DNA of 64,000 bases. Origin: Syncephalis fuscata. Taxonomy: Eukaryota > Zoopagomycota > Zoopagomycetes > Zoopagales > Piptocephalidaceae. Shown here one piece after another: positions 41,541 to 55,819 of this stretch (its first letter is position 1; each line of letters opens with the position of its first letter). The notes under the pieces were generated by a model. That model saw nothing but the letters and a program-made list of their open reading frames with translations. It was not told the DNA's origin and made no database searches. The position numbers and the translations under genes are program-made. Location of the stretch: NCBI GenBank assembly GCA_025786725.1, contig JAHLTZ010000021.1, positions 124,001 to 188,000 of the forward strand, written 5' to 3'.

Positions 41541-44038
41541 ATGTGTATATAACCATTTGAGACAGAAATGGTTTTACAGGTCATTAAAAACTAAATAATA
41601 ACATGCTAGTTTCTTATTCCACATAATATTTCATAATCAATTAAATATGTATTTAGCTTTATAAATTGGCAAATAAATATTGCTTTACGATTGCAACAAA
41701 ATTTATCAATTCTAAAATCAAAACCAACATATGTTGAAATGACTATTTAGAAAAAACTGGAACACGATGACAATTTACGATTATTCGGCTGTTTAGATCT
41801 ATTTTACGGTTCTGATGTTTCTTTTTTTTGAGGTGTGGGACGTCTGTCATTTGTTTGAAGCAATAATAGTATTTGTTTGGCCAGCCAGGGGATATTTTTT
41901 AATTTCATTGAACTGGCAGTTAAGCCTAATATTTTTGATTTTTGATGAAGCATCGATCGGATGATGTAGATGTCTGGCCAGTACTTTGTAGAAAGGGGCG
42001 CAGGTTGTTCAAGAATCTTGTAGACTCATAGCAATAGGTTGCAGCTTTGAACACTCTGGAGGACGGTAATCTAAAACTTGAGTACACACATGCTTTTTAG
42101 ATTTTATAGTTTGCGATAGGTCAAGATCGATGAGGTTGACAAATAAGATAGGATGTTAGCTGATAAGAATATCTAGATAGTAAATTAAATAAGCAAAAAA
42201 CATATAACGCTCATTTATTAATTCCTGTTAAGCTTAATGTTGCTATGAGTCAGCCAATTTTATGAAAAAATGCAGCGTCTATAACAATATAGTTGGTATT
42301 TTGCGCAAATTAGTAAGAAAAGCGCTACTTTATTAGCCATTTTCGAATTGGATTTAGCAATCCTCTGCATATAGACAATGCAAGTTAAGAAATTGCCATA
42401 TTAACTATCTAATACTTACATCAAATATATTTTTTACTTGCTACATTTTAGAAATGTTGGTTTGTCATCATAAATTACATTGGATAATCTTGATCGCCCA
42501 TGACTGCAAAGTCACTTGATGAAAATTAGCTTATTAGCACCAAAAGCAAACATATTGTGGTGTTGATCAATGTGTTTAGCATAGGCAAATAAAAGTCTAC
42601 GTTAAGAAACTAAATAGAAGAAATATGCTGATTAGAAAATAAGGCTATGCGTCATGCTTGAACCAGCCTAACTACCCAAGATTGGTCATGATTTCGGCAC
42701 ACGGAAACAAAAAGAACAGTGCCATGACGATTGGTGCCTAATCTATGTTCTTTAGTATGATCAACTGGTTATATGTTTTGGTTTAACCTTTAACGTGGCA
42801 TTTCATCACTATGAGCTTGTATGGCAGAGTTAATTATCTACATTTTTAATTACATTAGCAACTAGATAGTTTTATTTCGGTATCTTAGGCTTAATTGCAG
42901 CGTTTTTAGTTTGTAGACACAACACCAATATGGTAGTGACGACTCTAAATGGTTACAGACGTGCACACGTGTGTAGTTTTACACCAATTATTCCGGTTTA
43001 ACAGGGTCAAATATAGCTGTTGGTCAAACAACACCTTCTCAGCCTCTTAAAAAGGAAATATAAAATATGGAGAATAATTAAAATAGAATTCCGTATACAA
43101 TAAATGGCGATTAAACACTCCATCATTATACATTTTAAAAAATAGCAATTAATTCGTACATAAGTTCGAGTGTTTACAATGTTGTTAAATGCTAAAACTG
43201 ACTCGACCATTTAAAAATCCCAACAATCTGAATCTAGTATGTTGGCACACCATTGCTGTTTTTGTAAAATACTATAGAGACGTGTTAAAATTAATTACCA
43301 TTTTATGGATAAATAAAACCACAGCTTTATTAATTAACAAGCAAATGACTATAGCGTACATGTACATTAAATTGCATGGTATGTTACTCAGCACTATATC
43401 CACTGCTTTCAACGATTCAATGAGGGGCATTTGCGATAAAAATAGAAATAATTGCGCATACTAGTCATAGTACTACGCAGTATATTTAGTGATACTAATG
43501 TCAATACTCAAGGACAACTGGTTTGGCCAGAGGGCAGCTTCATAGTTGTCGGTATAGGAAATGTTACATCAAGCGGCAACAAATGTTGCACTCGACATTT
43601 TTATTCATTTCATTAATAATTACTAGCCAATAAGTAGGCTGCGTGCACGCCTGATGAAAAGTATCGCCTGTCAAACCTTCTGTATTTTATGGGGAAGAAT
43701 GGCTTGTACGAATCTACATGGTAACACCGCTTAATTCAGGCCTAGTCAACGCTATAGATTTCACGGTAATAGAAGTATCGTTGACATCACAGTATTACTT
43801 GACTATGAAATTTAGTAGTTTCACAGAGAAATACCTGATTTTTATAATGAAAATGCTGCTTTTTAAGCAGCTGCATTTGAATAGAATATTGGCACATCAT
43901 CTAATATCCATATTCGATTCTTTGCTTGCTTACGCAACCGCTGATTTTCTATTCAAGCAACTGAATTAATTAACGAAACTAATTGTCTATTTTCTGAAAG
44001 TTGATATATAATTATTGCCAAATTACTATTCAACGACA
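41541..44038. other. Intergenic region
   Basis: About 2.5 kb with no convincing gene. Short ORFs around 43.0-43.9 kb have AT-driven composition and no homologous partner. Confidence 0.5.
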
Positions 44039-45671
44039 ATGCGTGTTCCTACTTTTTCCATTGTAACCGCTGTGTGCTGCATTGTAGCAGCAGCCGCTTT
44101 CCATAACGCTGAAGCAACGCCGGAAAACGAGACGGTGTCCTCTGCCGCCCCATCATGGGCACAGCGCCGACAAGAAGTTGTGACAATGCTACGCAAATGC
44201 TGGGAATCTTACCGCAAGGATGCCTTTGGCGCCGACGTCTACCATCCGCTATCTCATCGTGGCGACTGGTTTGGTCCTAACAAGCGCGGTATTGGGTTTA
44301 CCATTGCCGACTCCCTCGATACGCTGCTAATGGCCGGACTCCGCACCGAGTACGAACAGGGCCGTGACTGGATCTCTAGCAGCCTATCATTTAACATTGA
44401 CGCGTCCGTCAGTCTATTTGAAACAACCATTCGGGTACTCGGTGGTTTGTTGAGTGGTTACACGCTCTCAGGTGACAAGATTTTGCTTGAGCGTGCTCGT
44501 GAACTTGGTGACCGACTACTTCCTGCCTATGCAACACCAAGTGGTCTACCATATCCGCTTATTAACTTGGCTACCGGAAAAGGCAGCTACTTTGGCGGAC
44601 GTGGTGAGGTTGTCGGCTTGGCCGAGGTTGGCACCTTACAGCTAGAGATGCGTGAGCTTTCTCGACTGACCGGCAATCCCAAATACTGGGAGGCTGCTAA
44701 ACGCGCCGACGATGTTCTTGCCAAATGAAGACATTCGACGGCCTGCTTCCCACCGTTTTTCCTCCACCAAAGCCTGGATTTACGATCCAAGGCTACACCA
44801 TGGGTGCTGTGGCTGATAGCTACTATGAATATTTATTAAAACAATGGATGCAATCCAGCAAAACCAACAATAGCATGCGCCAACGATATGATGCTGCTAT
44901 GCAGGGCATGCGCAAACACTTGGTTAAAGTTTCGCCCAATAACCGCAACGTCTTTGTCGGTGATATTCGGGACGATGGCAGCTTTTCATCACGTATGGAG
45001 CATTTGACCTGCTTCATTGGTGGCACTCTTGCTCTAGGCGCTATGAACGATCGCGGCAATCCTGCCCGTGCTAAGAGCGATTTGGAGCTTGCCGCTTCCA
45101 TAACAGATACCTGCGTGAAAATGTACACATCCATGCCAACAGGTCTCTCGCCAGAAATCGTCCGTATTCGTGAATCACGATCCAATAATGCAGGCACCAC
45201 TGATATGTACGTTGCCAGCGGAGAGACCTACAACATTCTACGTCCAGAAACATTAGAAAGTCTCTTTTTGATGTGGCGTGCCACTGGCAACGTCAAGTAT
45301 CGGTAAGCATCGACTTACCGCAATTACAACTATTTACTAACGCACTTTGATTCTCAATCATTATAGCGAGCAAGCTTGGGCCATTTTCGAAGCATTCAAA
45401 AAACACGCACTGACCCCTGATGGCAACTGCTTCACCTCGCTTCGTGATGTTACCAAGGTTCCTGCTGTAACAATGGACGTTATGGAATCATTCCTTATTG
45501 TAAGCAAACAATATCATTAGCCAGAATGACAGCAATACTAATACTTTATATCTATAGGCCGAAACCTTCAAATATCTTATCCTAATCTTCGATGATAGTC
45601 CCAACGCATTGCCATTGGACCGTTATGTCTTGACGACTGAGGCACATCCACTTCCTATTTTCAAAGCTTAA
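44039..45671 (+). CDS. MNS1: GH47 alpha-1,2-mannosidase (ER/Golgi)
   Basis: Three exons (44039-45302, 45367-45499, 45558-45671). An N-terminal signal-anchor ([16 protein letters not shown]) gives a type II membrane protein with a lumenal catalytic domain. GH47 landmarks are [35 protein letters not shown] (acidic catalytic region), [33 protein letters not shown] and the Ca2+-binding C-terminal [12 protein letters not shown]. The enzyme trims mannose from N-glycans. One frame break at 44723-44725 (AAA needs AAAA) gives [12 protein letters not shown]. Length and motifs are otherwise complete. Confidence 0.95.
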
Positions 45672-46772
45672 TTACTGCTGTTAATGAATTCATATCAAGT
45701 TGTAGATGACTATAATAAACAATTATGCCTATAAACACATGCAATGCAATATATTTGCACGGTCTATGATAGTACTTATTTATGCAAATGTTAGTAAATT
45801 AGTAGATGTGTATTGTGTATCATTTAACAGTATTGCATCGTCAAATCATTAGGTTATATCATGATTTGTGAGTCAAATGACCATTCTTAACAGCATTCGC
45901 GTAATTGAACTACATATTCGCTCTATTGAACATGGAACTGGATGGTGAGTTTATTAGTGATTAAACTATTTACCACCATAGATTTATTATCCAGTATCCA
46001 TATACCTCTATCCACTACTTATATCATTTACATTTATCCCATACTACTATGTATTATTCGTATTATACTGGAAACATTTTGTTTATCATAGACTTTAACC
46101 CACTAAGCTATACGCATTAAAACTCTAGCACAGCTATCCATACACTTTCATTGTATATTTATTCTACTGTATACTGTTCTACCATATAACAGCTAGGCAT
46201 TGTTCTAAATTACTATCAATATAGCTCTAATTTTATTAATTATAAATTAAACTTTATATGAATATAAAACGCTGCTGCTATGAATGAATAGATGGTATGT
46301 GCATACTGGATAATAAATCTATAATAAGGATGGTGTTTGATACTGATGTCATTCTTCACTCAGTATCACGTTTAATAAAACGAATATTATTAAGTAAAGT
46401 CATTTGACATTCAATTTTGGTACAATCTTGATTTTCTTCTTTTCTGTCGTTCTCACAATCATTATAGCATATGTGCAGCTAAATAAATGATATCTATTTT
46501 ATCCATGTTCCATCTACCTTCTACTTTTAACTCTACTTAATAAATTGCATAAAAATTTGTCAATAATTCTTTATATCCTATAGTCTGTTGGTCAATAAAT
46601 TAGAATAAATACTAATGATCTCAACGGATTATGCAATTCTGACTCATCATTTGTATCTACAATGTCATCCTATATTTTAACTTCATTTATATCAAGTGGC
46701 AATAGATGGCAATAGCATCGATAAACACAGCGTTATCTGTAGAAACTACATTCAGTTTATATGATCGATGGT
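45672..46772. other. Intergenic spacer
   Basis: About 1.1 kb of AT-rich DNA between convergent GH47 and RBX1 genes. No gene is seen. Confidence 0.5.
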
Positions 46773-47268
<496 letters not shown>

Positions 47269-48737
47269 TTTTAACAAAGAATAGTTGTGTTTGTGGCGCG
47301 ACCAGTATAAAAGGATTTCAAGGAGTAAAGGAACGAGAAGCGAGTGCTGCGTATCCGTTGCTGACGCAAAGGCAGCTCTGCCTTTATTGAATACAGATTG
47401 AACTGTATAAGTCATCATGGATCATCAGCCATTGATAGTTCCCATCATACTTTTATATATAAACAATGCCACAACTATTTCTATTAAATTTTACTATGCG
47501 CCCCATACTTTGAGTCCCCAAAGCAAAATTCGTTTCAATTGAAATCATGTCGTTGTTATACACAACATAATTATATTGCTTCCTATTAAAATGTTGTTAA
47601 TAAATTGATTTAAATAAACAATGTAACATACTATTTTATTTCTTTGGAGCATTTGAGGTCGATTATTATTGTTGTTGGCCATGTATAGAAATATTGATTG
47701 AATATTAACATATTACAATGAGTTGCATTTACTACAATTCAACCATGTTAGCTATTTTAGCAACGATATCAACAATTATTCAGTTAATTGTTCTATTTGA
47801 CTGTACTAGTGTTGTGCACTAATAGATACATGCTATGTACCATTTTATTTTCAACTTTTGATTTTGATATTTGTTAATTGAATTAAATAAGCTATATCAT
47901 TGTATAAAATATTGTATGGCATTTAACATTATTATACAATTTAATTTAATTTATTAGCAATTTAGTATAGTTTGTGGTTAAAATGGCTATTTTGATAACG
48001 TTCAATTTGTTAAACATGATGATGAGTGATGAATAACATCAATCAACAAATTATAATGCCTTGAATACTTTACAGCAACAATAATATGGATTAACATTTA
48101 TTTATTATATTTTGTTGTGAGTAACATGAAAATGCTATTTAATATCTATTTCTATACTGACAATAGTGCGAACTGGCTCAACCTTGCTTAATTCAAATGG
48201 AGTTGACATAGAGCACTTCAGCAAATCACTTCAGTATCAAAAACTGATGAACGGTTTGTTGTCCAAAATTAAGCTACTGATATTTTTGCTTCCAGTTTAA
48301 CCTATGGTGCACAAAGCGAAATAGCTTTCAATACTGTTTACAATCCTAATTGATAATCCAATGAGTTAAGGGGGACTATCCTATCATTGCTAGCATTCGT
48401 GTACATCACGCTCCATCAAGGTTTATTCCAATTCCTGTAGATATAACTGCCAAGCATCACTGCCCTTGGATGCACTTGTAGATCCAAACAGCTTCCAGTT
48501 CAACCTATGAATCCATAGTCTCGTGCATCAAACGTTTCATCTAGTTCGCTTGGTAACCAAGTTCTACAAAACCTCGACAATATTGGCACTTTTGCCAAAA
48601 CCGGTCTTTGTTCCCCATCCTCCTTCTGCATTATCAGTAGTTAATATAGCCATCGTAGTAGCTATTATTATTCTCTACTTACTCTCTCTTTTAAATAGCT
48701 GCTTATCATTTATATATACTTCGTGCTGGCGCGAGCG
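47269..48737. other. Intergenic region
   Basis: About 1.5 kb between RBX1 and member D of the four-cysteine family. It should hold both promoters. No gene is recognised. Confidence 0.5.
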
Positions 48738-49507
48738 ATGAACATGATTCGGCATCTCTTTGCTCTTGTCTTTGCTGCCGTCGTCCTTATTTCTTGGCAG
48801 GCGGTGCAAGTAAGTTTGGCGAATTAGCCCCTTTGGTTTGTCGTTAATAGCCGACTAACAAATGCTGCCATTTCAATGACGTTTGCGGCCCAACAGGCTC
48901 AATCTTCTATATTCAATCTCAATATAGCGCCAAAACAGCTATGGGGCACATGTAGTGATGGCCCTGTCGATAAAGTATTCGTCAATGCGGCTACTAATTC
49001 TCCAATCGGCCTAGATGGCATCTATATCGTCGATCAACACTCCTTCGACCAGCTACGTGCCAACTACAATGGATCTTCAGTAACACCGCCCGACAATATT
49101 CTACGCTACAATGGACAAAAAACCACATTCGACGACATTGGCCATGCGTTATTGGCGTGCGAGAAGGTCAATGGCGTTCGTGTTAATAATTGTACCATTG
49201 GCACAGGACGAGGTGCCATTAGCTTGTCACCAAAAGGCGTGGCATGTCTTGTGGTTAGCAATGTAGCGTCCAGTGTGCCAGTTCCTGCCAATGTATCTGT
49301 GGCATTTGGCGAAGCAGCTACAAGCGTAACAACAGGCGATGCCGCACGAGGTAATAGATATGATGGCACGCTATTGTTAGCAGTGTTGATTGCCGCTATC
49401 GTACTTGGTAAGTAATGATTATTACAAATAATAGTAATAGTAATAGTAAATTTATTTATTAACCAATTTTATTAATTATTATAGGTCCACTGTCACAATT
49501 TATGTAA
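48738..49507 (+). CDS. Four-cysteine surface protein family, member D
   Basis: Three exons (48738-48809, 48897-49407, 49495-49507), about 198 residues. Exon 1 encodes the signal peptide MNMIRHLFALVFAAVVLISW. Conserved segments are WGTCSDGPVDKVFVN, GLDGIYIVDQHSFDQL, LLACEKVNGVRVNNCTIGTG and VACLVVSNVASSVP. The C-terminus is small-residue rich, then hydrophobic (GTLLLAVLIAAIVLGP), consistent with GPI attachment; the last exon adds only five residues. It is closest to member E, 11 kb away on the other strand. Confidence 0.78.
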
Positions 49508-49695
49508 ATAAGCAGCCAACTGGTTGTTTACAAGATTATTTTTAACCAGTAGAAACTGTTGCATTTGATACACTTTCTATTGGATTCCTATTGTATTCAT
49601 GATTACTTACTACCTTTTAGCGTGGACATATTAAGTTTTTTTGTGATGATATTATATTTATACCTCTTAAACTTTATTATATAAAATATTTGAAA

Positions 49696-50365
<670 letters not shown>

Positions 50366-50605
50366 AGTGTGCAAAGTATAAAAAGGCGCTATCGTTGTTC
50401 TTTGAGAACAAACAAAAAAACATTTTTTATTATCTTTGAACAAACAAACAAACAAAAACACTCGAGTGAAGTCATTTTATATTTTTTGGTGTTATTTAAT
50501 CTTGATAAGTCAGGTTCGTCATTCGTTCGTGCACTCTCACGACAACTACCTTTTTTTCCTTAAACAACACACATTCCCTGGCCATTGTTTGTACTTGAGG
50601 CCATC
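50366..50605. promoter_or_regulatory. Shared divergent promoter of FAP7 and ARB1
   Basis: 240 bp lie between the start codons. The stretch includes runs of AAACA/AAAAAC at 50405-50460 and a pyrimidine-rich tract (TACCTTTTTTTCC) at 50548-50560. No TATA is placed convincingly. Confidence 0.4.
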
Positions 50606-51976
50606 ATGACAACTAGTAACGACAATTCGACACCAGCGGTGTCTATCGCGGCTACTTCCGGTGTTGAAGGAGCGGTAAATGCAATGAGCGGGCTGTCATT
50701 AGGTTCATCAAACGAAGCGACGTCCGATACTTTTTTATATGACCTGTAAGTAACTTGCCGTTTTGTCAAGAACAAAGGAATAACAATAAACGCTATTGAC
50801 CGTTCTAGGAGCATGCCTGTATTCGAACGTATCCTACGCGGCATAGGACGTTATCGCAAGAAGCGTAAATGGAATAGCCCGCAGTATGCACAGCTATTCA
50901 CTGTTTACATGCGTTTTGGTCAAGTTAATATTGGCGATAAGCCATTTGGAAAAAAGGACGTCGACAACGAGCCAGATTATAGCCCTGATGAATCATCGGA
51001 TGAAGAGGATGAAAAAGACCTTCAATACTTGTCGGATGATTCGACAGAAATACTGGAACGTAATAAACGGCCTAGCAAATCTGGATCCAAGAGCAATAAT
51101 CAAAAATCGCTGGAAAAGGCCGAACAAGACAGTCTGTATGCACTGCAAGGCAGCGAAGAAGATTTGGATATCGACTTTGTTGGATGTACTCGCCAGTTCC
51201 TATCCACCTATATGCTGCGTGACTCTTATTTCTACAGCCCAACGGCGTTTGAAGATGCGCCACAAGTAGTAACGAATTTTCTTACCTGGATGAAACAATT
51301 TAACGTATGCCCCGAATATAATGGCGATCTTAATGAATCTCTTCGTGTGTGCCGATGGGCGGCTGAAGAGTTGCCGAAATGCAAACAAGCGCTCATGGCA
51401 TTCCCAGGCCGTTTTAACAGTGTATGTGCGGCTAAATATGGTGGACGACTCTATGACACGTATGGTGCAAGTCAAGAACTGGCCGATGAATGGACCGATA
51501 CGAATATGCAGTATATATTCGGTTTAACGAAAGAACAGGTTGAATTACTTACCGATCGCGCATTTGGAGAAGTGTTCCACGTTGAGGAGTGTATACGTAC
51601 AATGAAGGTAGCACGTGCCGAAAAATACGACCCCAATCATCCATTTATCGATGAGAATCCGCGTATTCTTATTCCGCATGGACGGATCTGGTTGTACGAG
51701 CACGATATGAAGGGACATCGACCAGGCGAGCCATGGGCGGAGACGAAGGAAAGCGTGCTCGCTAAAGCTAGCGAGGCTATGGCCAGAAATGAAGGTCTAA
51801 TTTGTTTGTATGTAGATCCGGTAATAGCAGATTCAATGCTGCCTGGCATGGTATTTACCGCAGAGTTCCATTTGCTTTCCAATGGTATATGGTATATTGA
51901 TAGCGTAATGAGTCTATGGCCATCCTACTATCTTGATGATGTTCAAGAAATCAGTGACAGTGATAGTGATGTTTAG
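50606..51976 (+). CDS. ARB1: Argonaute siRNA chaperone complex subunit Arb1
   Basis: Two exons (50606-50745, 50809-51976), about 435 residues. A Ser/Thr-rich N-terminus is followed by RGIGRYRKKRKWNSPQYAQLFTVYMRFGQV, an acidic low-complexity stretch (DEPD...DESSDEEDEKD), then FVGCTRQFLSTYMLRDSY, VTNFLTWMKQFNVCPEY and a C-terminal half ending LLSNGIWYIDSVMSLWPSYYLD. This order fits the fungal Arb1 family, which in fission yeast joins Ago1 and Arb2 in the ARC complex and holds duplex siRNA before passenger-strand release. It implies a nuclear RNAi/heterochromatin pathway. Assignment rests on pattern recall. Confidence 0.8.
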
Positions 51977-52196
51977 TTTTTTATTTTATTTTCATAGCTC
52001 AGTTTGTGTTGCTAAGAAACTGCTTGTGATGCTAAATTTAGTCAGTTGATTACATCTTTAAAAATAAATGTTTTGTTTATTTAATTGTAGTCTTAATTTG
52101 TCATTTGTTGACTATTTACACTGATACCATGCTTCCATACTTGATCATTCATAGGACAAATAAAGGTAAATTCAGACTACATTAGCCATTGACGAT

Positions 52197-53924
52197 CTAG
52201 TCATAGTCATCGTCATCGAAATCAACGTGAAGTTTTAATGCTTTCGCATTGCCACATAGTTTTGTTGAATTACACGTGCCAATGCGTGATTCGAGTAGTT
52301 TTTTGAATTGTTTCCATGGACATAGGTTTGGATCGTTGGAACATTCAGGAATATGAATGGGCACTTCGTTATGTAAAATACGATTATAAAGTCATCTTTT
52401 TGAGCATCACACCGTAGCAGCTCAATATGGAGATTGGCCGCCAATGGTGCAATACGAGAGAGATGATACTCGCGTGCTGGATCAAGAGTAGGAACCTCAT
52501 TATAAAGATCCTAAAATAAAACAAAAAGAATTAATAATAATAAATGTAAAGTGCAATTGGCCTATCTTTCTTACCAAAAATCCGAGAGCTAGTAAAAATG
52601 TCTCTGTTGATGTAAACGAAGACGCCATAATGGAGCAGGTTGCCCTGTAACAATGCTATTGATCTCATTAAGAATACGCGAAAAGAGTAAACATGATATG
52701 TGTGTTACTGGACTGTTATTGCCAATTATTCTGGAATAAGCATATACATCTTGTTTGTAATCGGTGTAGGTAAGAGCACCGATATGGTCGTTGTTACCAT
52801 AGGAATAAAGTAAATTGATAGCGGGCGAAGTGAGTGCGGCTACCGCATCAGGTTCCAAAAGTTGGCACCATTGATTTGAAATGCCTAGCAATGTATACTC
52901 GAATGCACAAGCTTGAGCCATTGCTTCTACGAGTGCTTCAGACACTTTAAACTTCAATTGTCTTGACAATTCATCAATAATTTTTGACAAATGGGTATCT
53001 TAAATTTAGTCAATTGTTGCTCAGCATCAGTTTCATCATTCATATCAGCTGTCAACTCGTAACATGATGTATATGGCGACAGTTCCTTATCATCATTCTA
53101 TCAAATATGTTATTATTATTATTATTATTAATTGTTATTATCATTGTACTATTACTTACTAGTGGAGTGGTATGTAACTGTTCATCCGATAAACGACGTC
53201 CTGAAAATGCACTTGCATACGCTTGAGCCGACTCAATTGAACTATAAAAATTGATTAAACTACTTTAAAGTAATTATACGTAATGTTTACTACTACCTTT
53301 TTGTTGCCGAACTAGCGTACCAGGTACTAGATGACGTTCAGCAGCCATACTATGCATCCAGCGACGATAGCGATCCAAGTCTCGCTGGGCCAATAAAGCC
53401 ATGTCACGTCGACCCAAACTTGTAAGCTCATCAACTTGGTCGACATTATAAGGATTACGCCAGTTCTTTAGCCAGCTTGGCCAGCTTTGCTGTTTGTTCG
53501 CTTGTATTGTTGCCTCTAATTCACTAAAGCCTACATTCTCCATTTGAGATGGGTAGTGAGTAGCGTGGCGGGCTAATAGCTGAAAGTGCACAAGTTCACA
53601 GGTCAGCGGCACCTTGCTTGCTCTTGATGATTTTGCGGTGTTCAAGGGATAAGGGGCCCGCGTGCCAAGTAGTGCGGGCAATGGCTGTATTGGAAAGCGT
53701 TGTTCTTCCAATGGCAGTGTATCTTTGCTCTGATCATGGCTCTGTCTGGTTGTTGTTGTTTTCGTCGCCGAGTCTGATTCTAATGTGGCCCATGAAGCTA
53801 CAAATCCATCCTCTGTTGGTAGATATTTCCAAATGGTCCAGGTGAGCCCTAGCCAACAAATAATCAACCAGTAGAACATATGGTGTCGTCGATATCTCCG
53901 CTGATTTCTCGTGTACCACGCCAT
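52197..53924 (-). CDS. MINPP-like histidine phosphatase, membrane-anchored
   Basis: Multi-exon, starting MAWYTRNQRRYRRHH with a signal-anchor (MFYWLIICWLGLTWTIW). The histidine-phosphatase motif appears as LLARHATHYPS where MINPP1 proteins have RHGTRYP. Then come SIESAQAYASAFSG, QACAFEYTLLGISNQWCQLLEPDAV, TSTETFLLALGF (position of the GHAETL motif), EYHLSRIAPLAANL and LHNEVPIHIPECSNDPNLCPW. The last is a MINPP1 hallmark. Four single-base breaks (about 53300, 52994, 52644, 52388) are needed to read it through. Altered residues at both catalytic motifs raise doubt about phytase/inositol-polyphosphate activity, or reflect base errors. Confidence 0.78.
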
Positions 53925-55819
53925 ATTGATGCACTAGACCAACTAACTACGTAACAATAAAGATATAAAAAATAAAGCTATACGGAAAAGTACAAACTAC
54001 TATCGCCGTAATACACCTATAATTTCCGTCTATAGTCTTACGTCGCCTCTATCCTGCCGATTACGCACGCAGTTACACACGCGCGCCATTGCTCAATCAA
54101 TGACGTACTCTTGTTGGATATTTGAGCCAATCACTGGCAGGTATGGACCATTTTTGTTATTTTTTTAATATATATATATTGTATCTTTTACTGATTAAAA
54201 TTTTATTTTTCTTTACAAATATTAACATATTGCAATTAGTTGTATTGAATATAACTAACAATAATTATTCAAGTTAAAATAATGTTAATGATTTATCTGT
54301 TTATTTTAGTTATTTCTTTTATTGCTTTTGCACTAATATCAAGCTAATATTAAACTATTTATTAATAATTAACATAATTTGAAGGACAAATAATTATTTT
54401 TAATAAGATTTGCGTAATTGAATATGGGGACAAGTGGCGAGTTTTATTAATCATCACATCATCACATTTATTGTTTGCTTAGTGGTCAAATGACTAACAT
54501 TTAATAACATCCAATCTATTGGACATAATGATGAATGGTGAATGACATCAAACTCTAAAATATCGTCATTGTCACTATATTCTTTGTGGACTTCAACCTG
54601 ATTCATTTAGATAGATAGATAGATATGTATATATACTATGCCTTGATTACCAATATTCGTATATTTCTTTGTTTCTACATATGAATTCATATTATTTTAT
54701 GTTTTGACAATATAAAAGTATTTACTTAGTTTTAGCTTACATACAAGTATCTAGTGTCAATAGATAAATATGACAAAACGTTAGCATTTACGCTAATGTT
54801 TATTTATAAACTGCAAAAAATTCATAGCTATTGACAACAAGGGCCATGCATTTGTATATACACAATATACTATTGTTTCCATAACCAAATGCATTAGAAA
54901 TTACATTGGTTACTATGCTAGAAAACATCGTTATTCAGAAAGAAATACTGATGCTTGAAAATGTTTCAGTGATGATTCATATTGAACCAAACCATTTATA
55001 ACATTTAGCAGTCTATATAACGTGTAAAAGAATACCTGATAACTACTGCTAATATGGGAAGAGTGGAGAAAAGCGTGACGTAGATTGTCCAATGTGCAAT
55101 TGACGGACTGTATTGATAAAAATGTCAGGCACAACTATTGACAACAAACCAATAAGCGGAATATTAATAATAAAATTCCGATCAAAATGTCGGTATCCTT
55201 GAACATATCATTAGTAATGCGTGGCAAAAAGTATGGACGTCATTTTACACCAAAGTTCAGTACATTACAAAACACATTATTAGTGAATTAACTGCTTTTA
55301 AACTAAATATATGTAATCGTCTTTCTCGATTTCTCTTGTTATACGTCATATTATAATTAATTTAAAAGAGTGTTGGAAATATATGTGATTGTCACTTACG
55401 ACACTGCTTTATAAATGACGCATTTTACGGTTAAAATGTTGAACCAATCGTTGGCATGCAAATTCAGCTTCATTGATATCACTATCTCCTTTTTTGAGTG
55501 AATATTCGCCTATGCACCCATTCTATTTGTTGGGGGACCTTTGCTGCAGCCTTCTTCATTGTTCCTGCTGCTGCTGCTGCTGTTGTTGTTGTTAAACTCT
55601 CTATTGTGCGTATATATACCGGCCATTGTTATCTGAGCGCTTTTTAATACTTGCGTTTGTTGTTCACCAATATCTTCTTTTGTATTCAATGAAGCATTTG
55701 AACTATATTTACCAACCCCGTGGCTATTATTTTATTATTATTGTTACTATCGTCTCTAGCGCTCATCATCTTGTTTAAAGCTAGTGCTAGCTTTTATCTG
55801 CTGTGAATAGTTTGTAAAC
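53925..55819. other. Intergenic region with CTG/TTG triplet repeat
   Basis: About 1.9 kb without a supported gene. A (CTG)5-(TTG)4 triplet run lies at 55566-55593, in the presumed promoter or 5' UTR of cystinosin. A short (AGAT)n run is near 54610-54625. Confidence 0.5.

Noticed and set aside
43007-43969. Short ORFs as possible small genes
   Set aside because: AT-driven composition, no signal peptide or family pattern, no sensible splice partners.
48523-48741. 72-codon ORF just upstream of surface-family member D
   Set aside because: It overlaps the promoter and start of member D and has no supporting pattern beyond a hydrophobic stretch.
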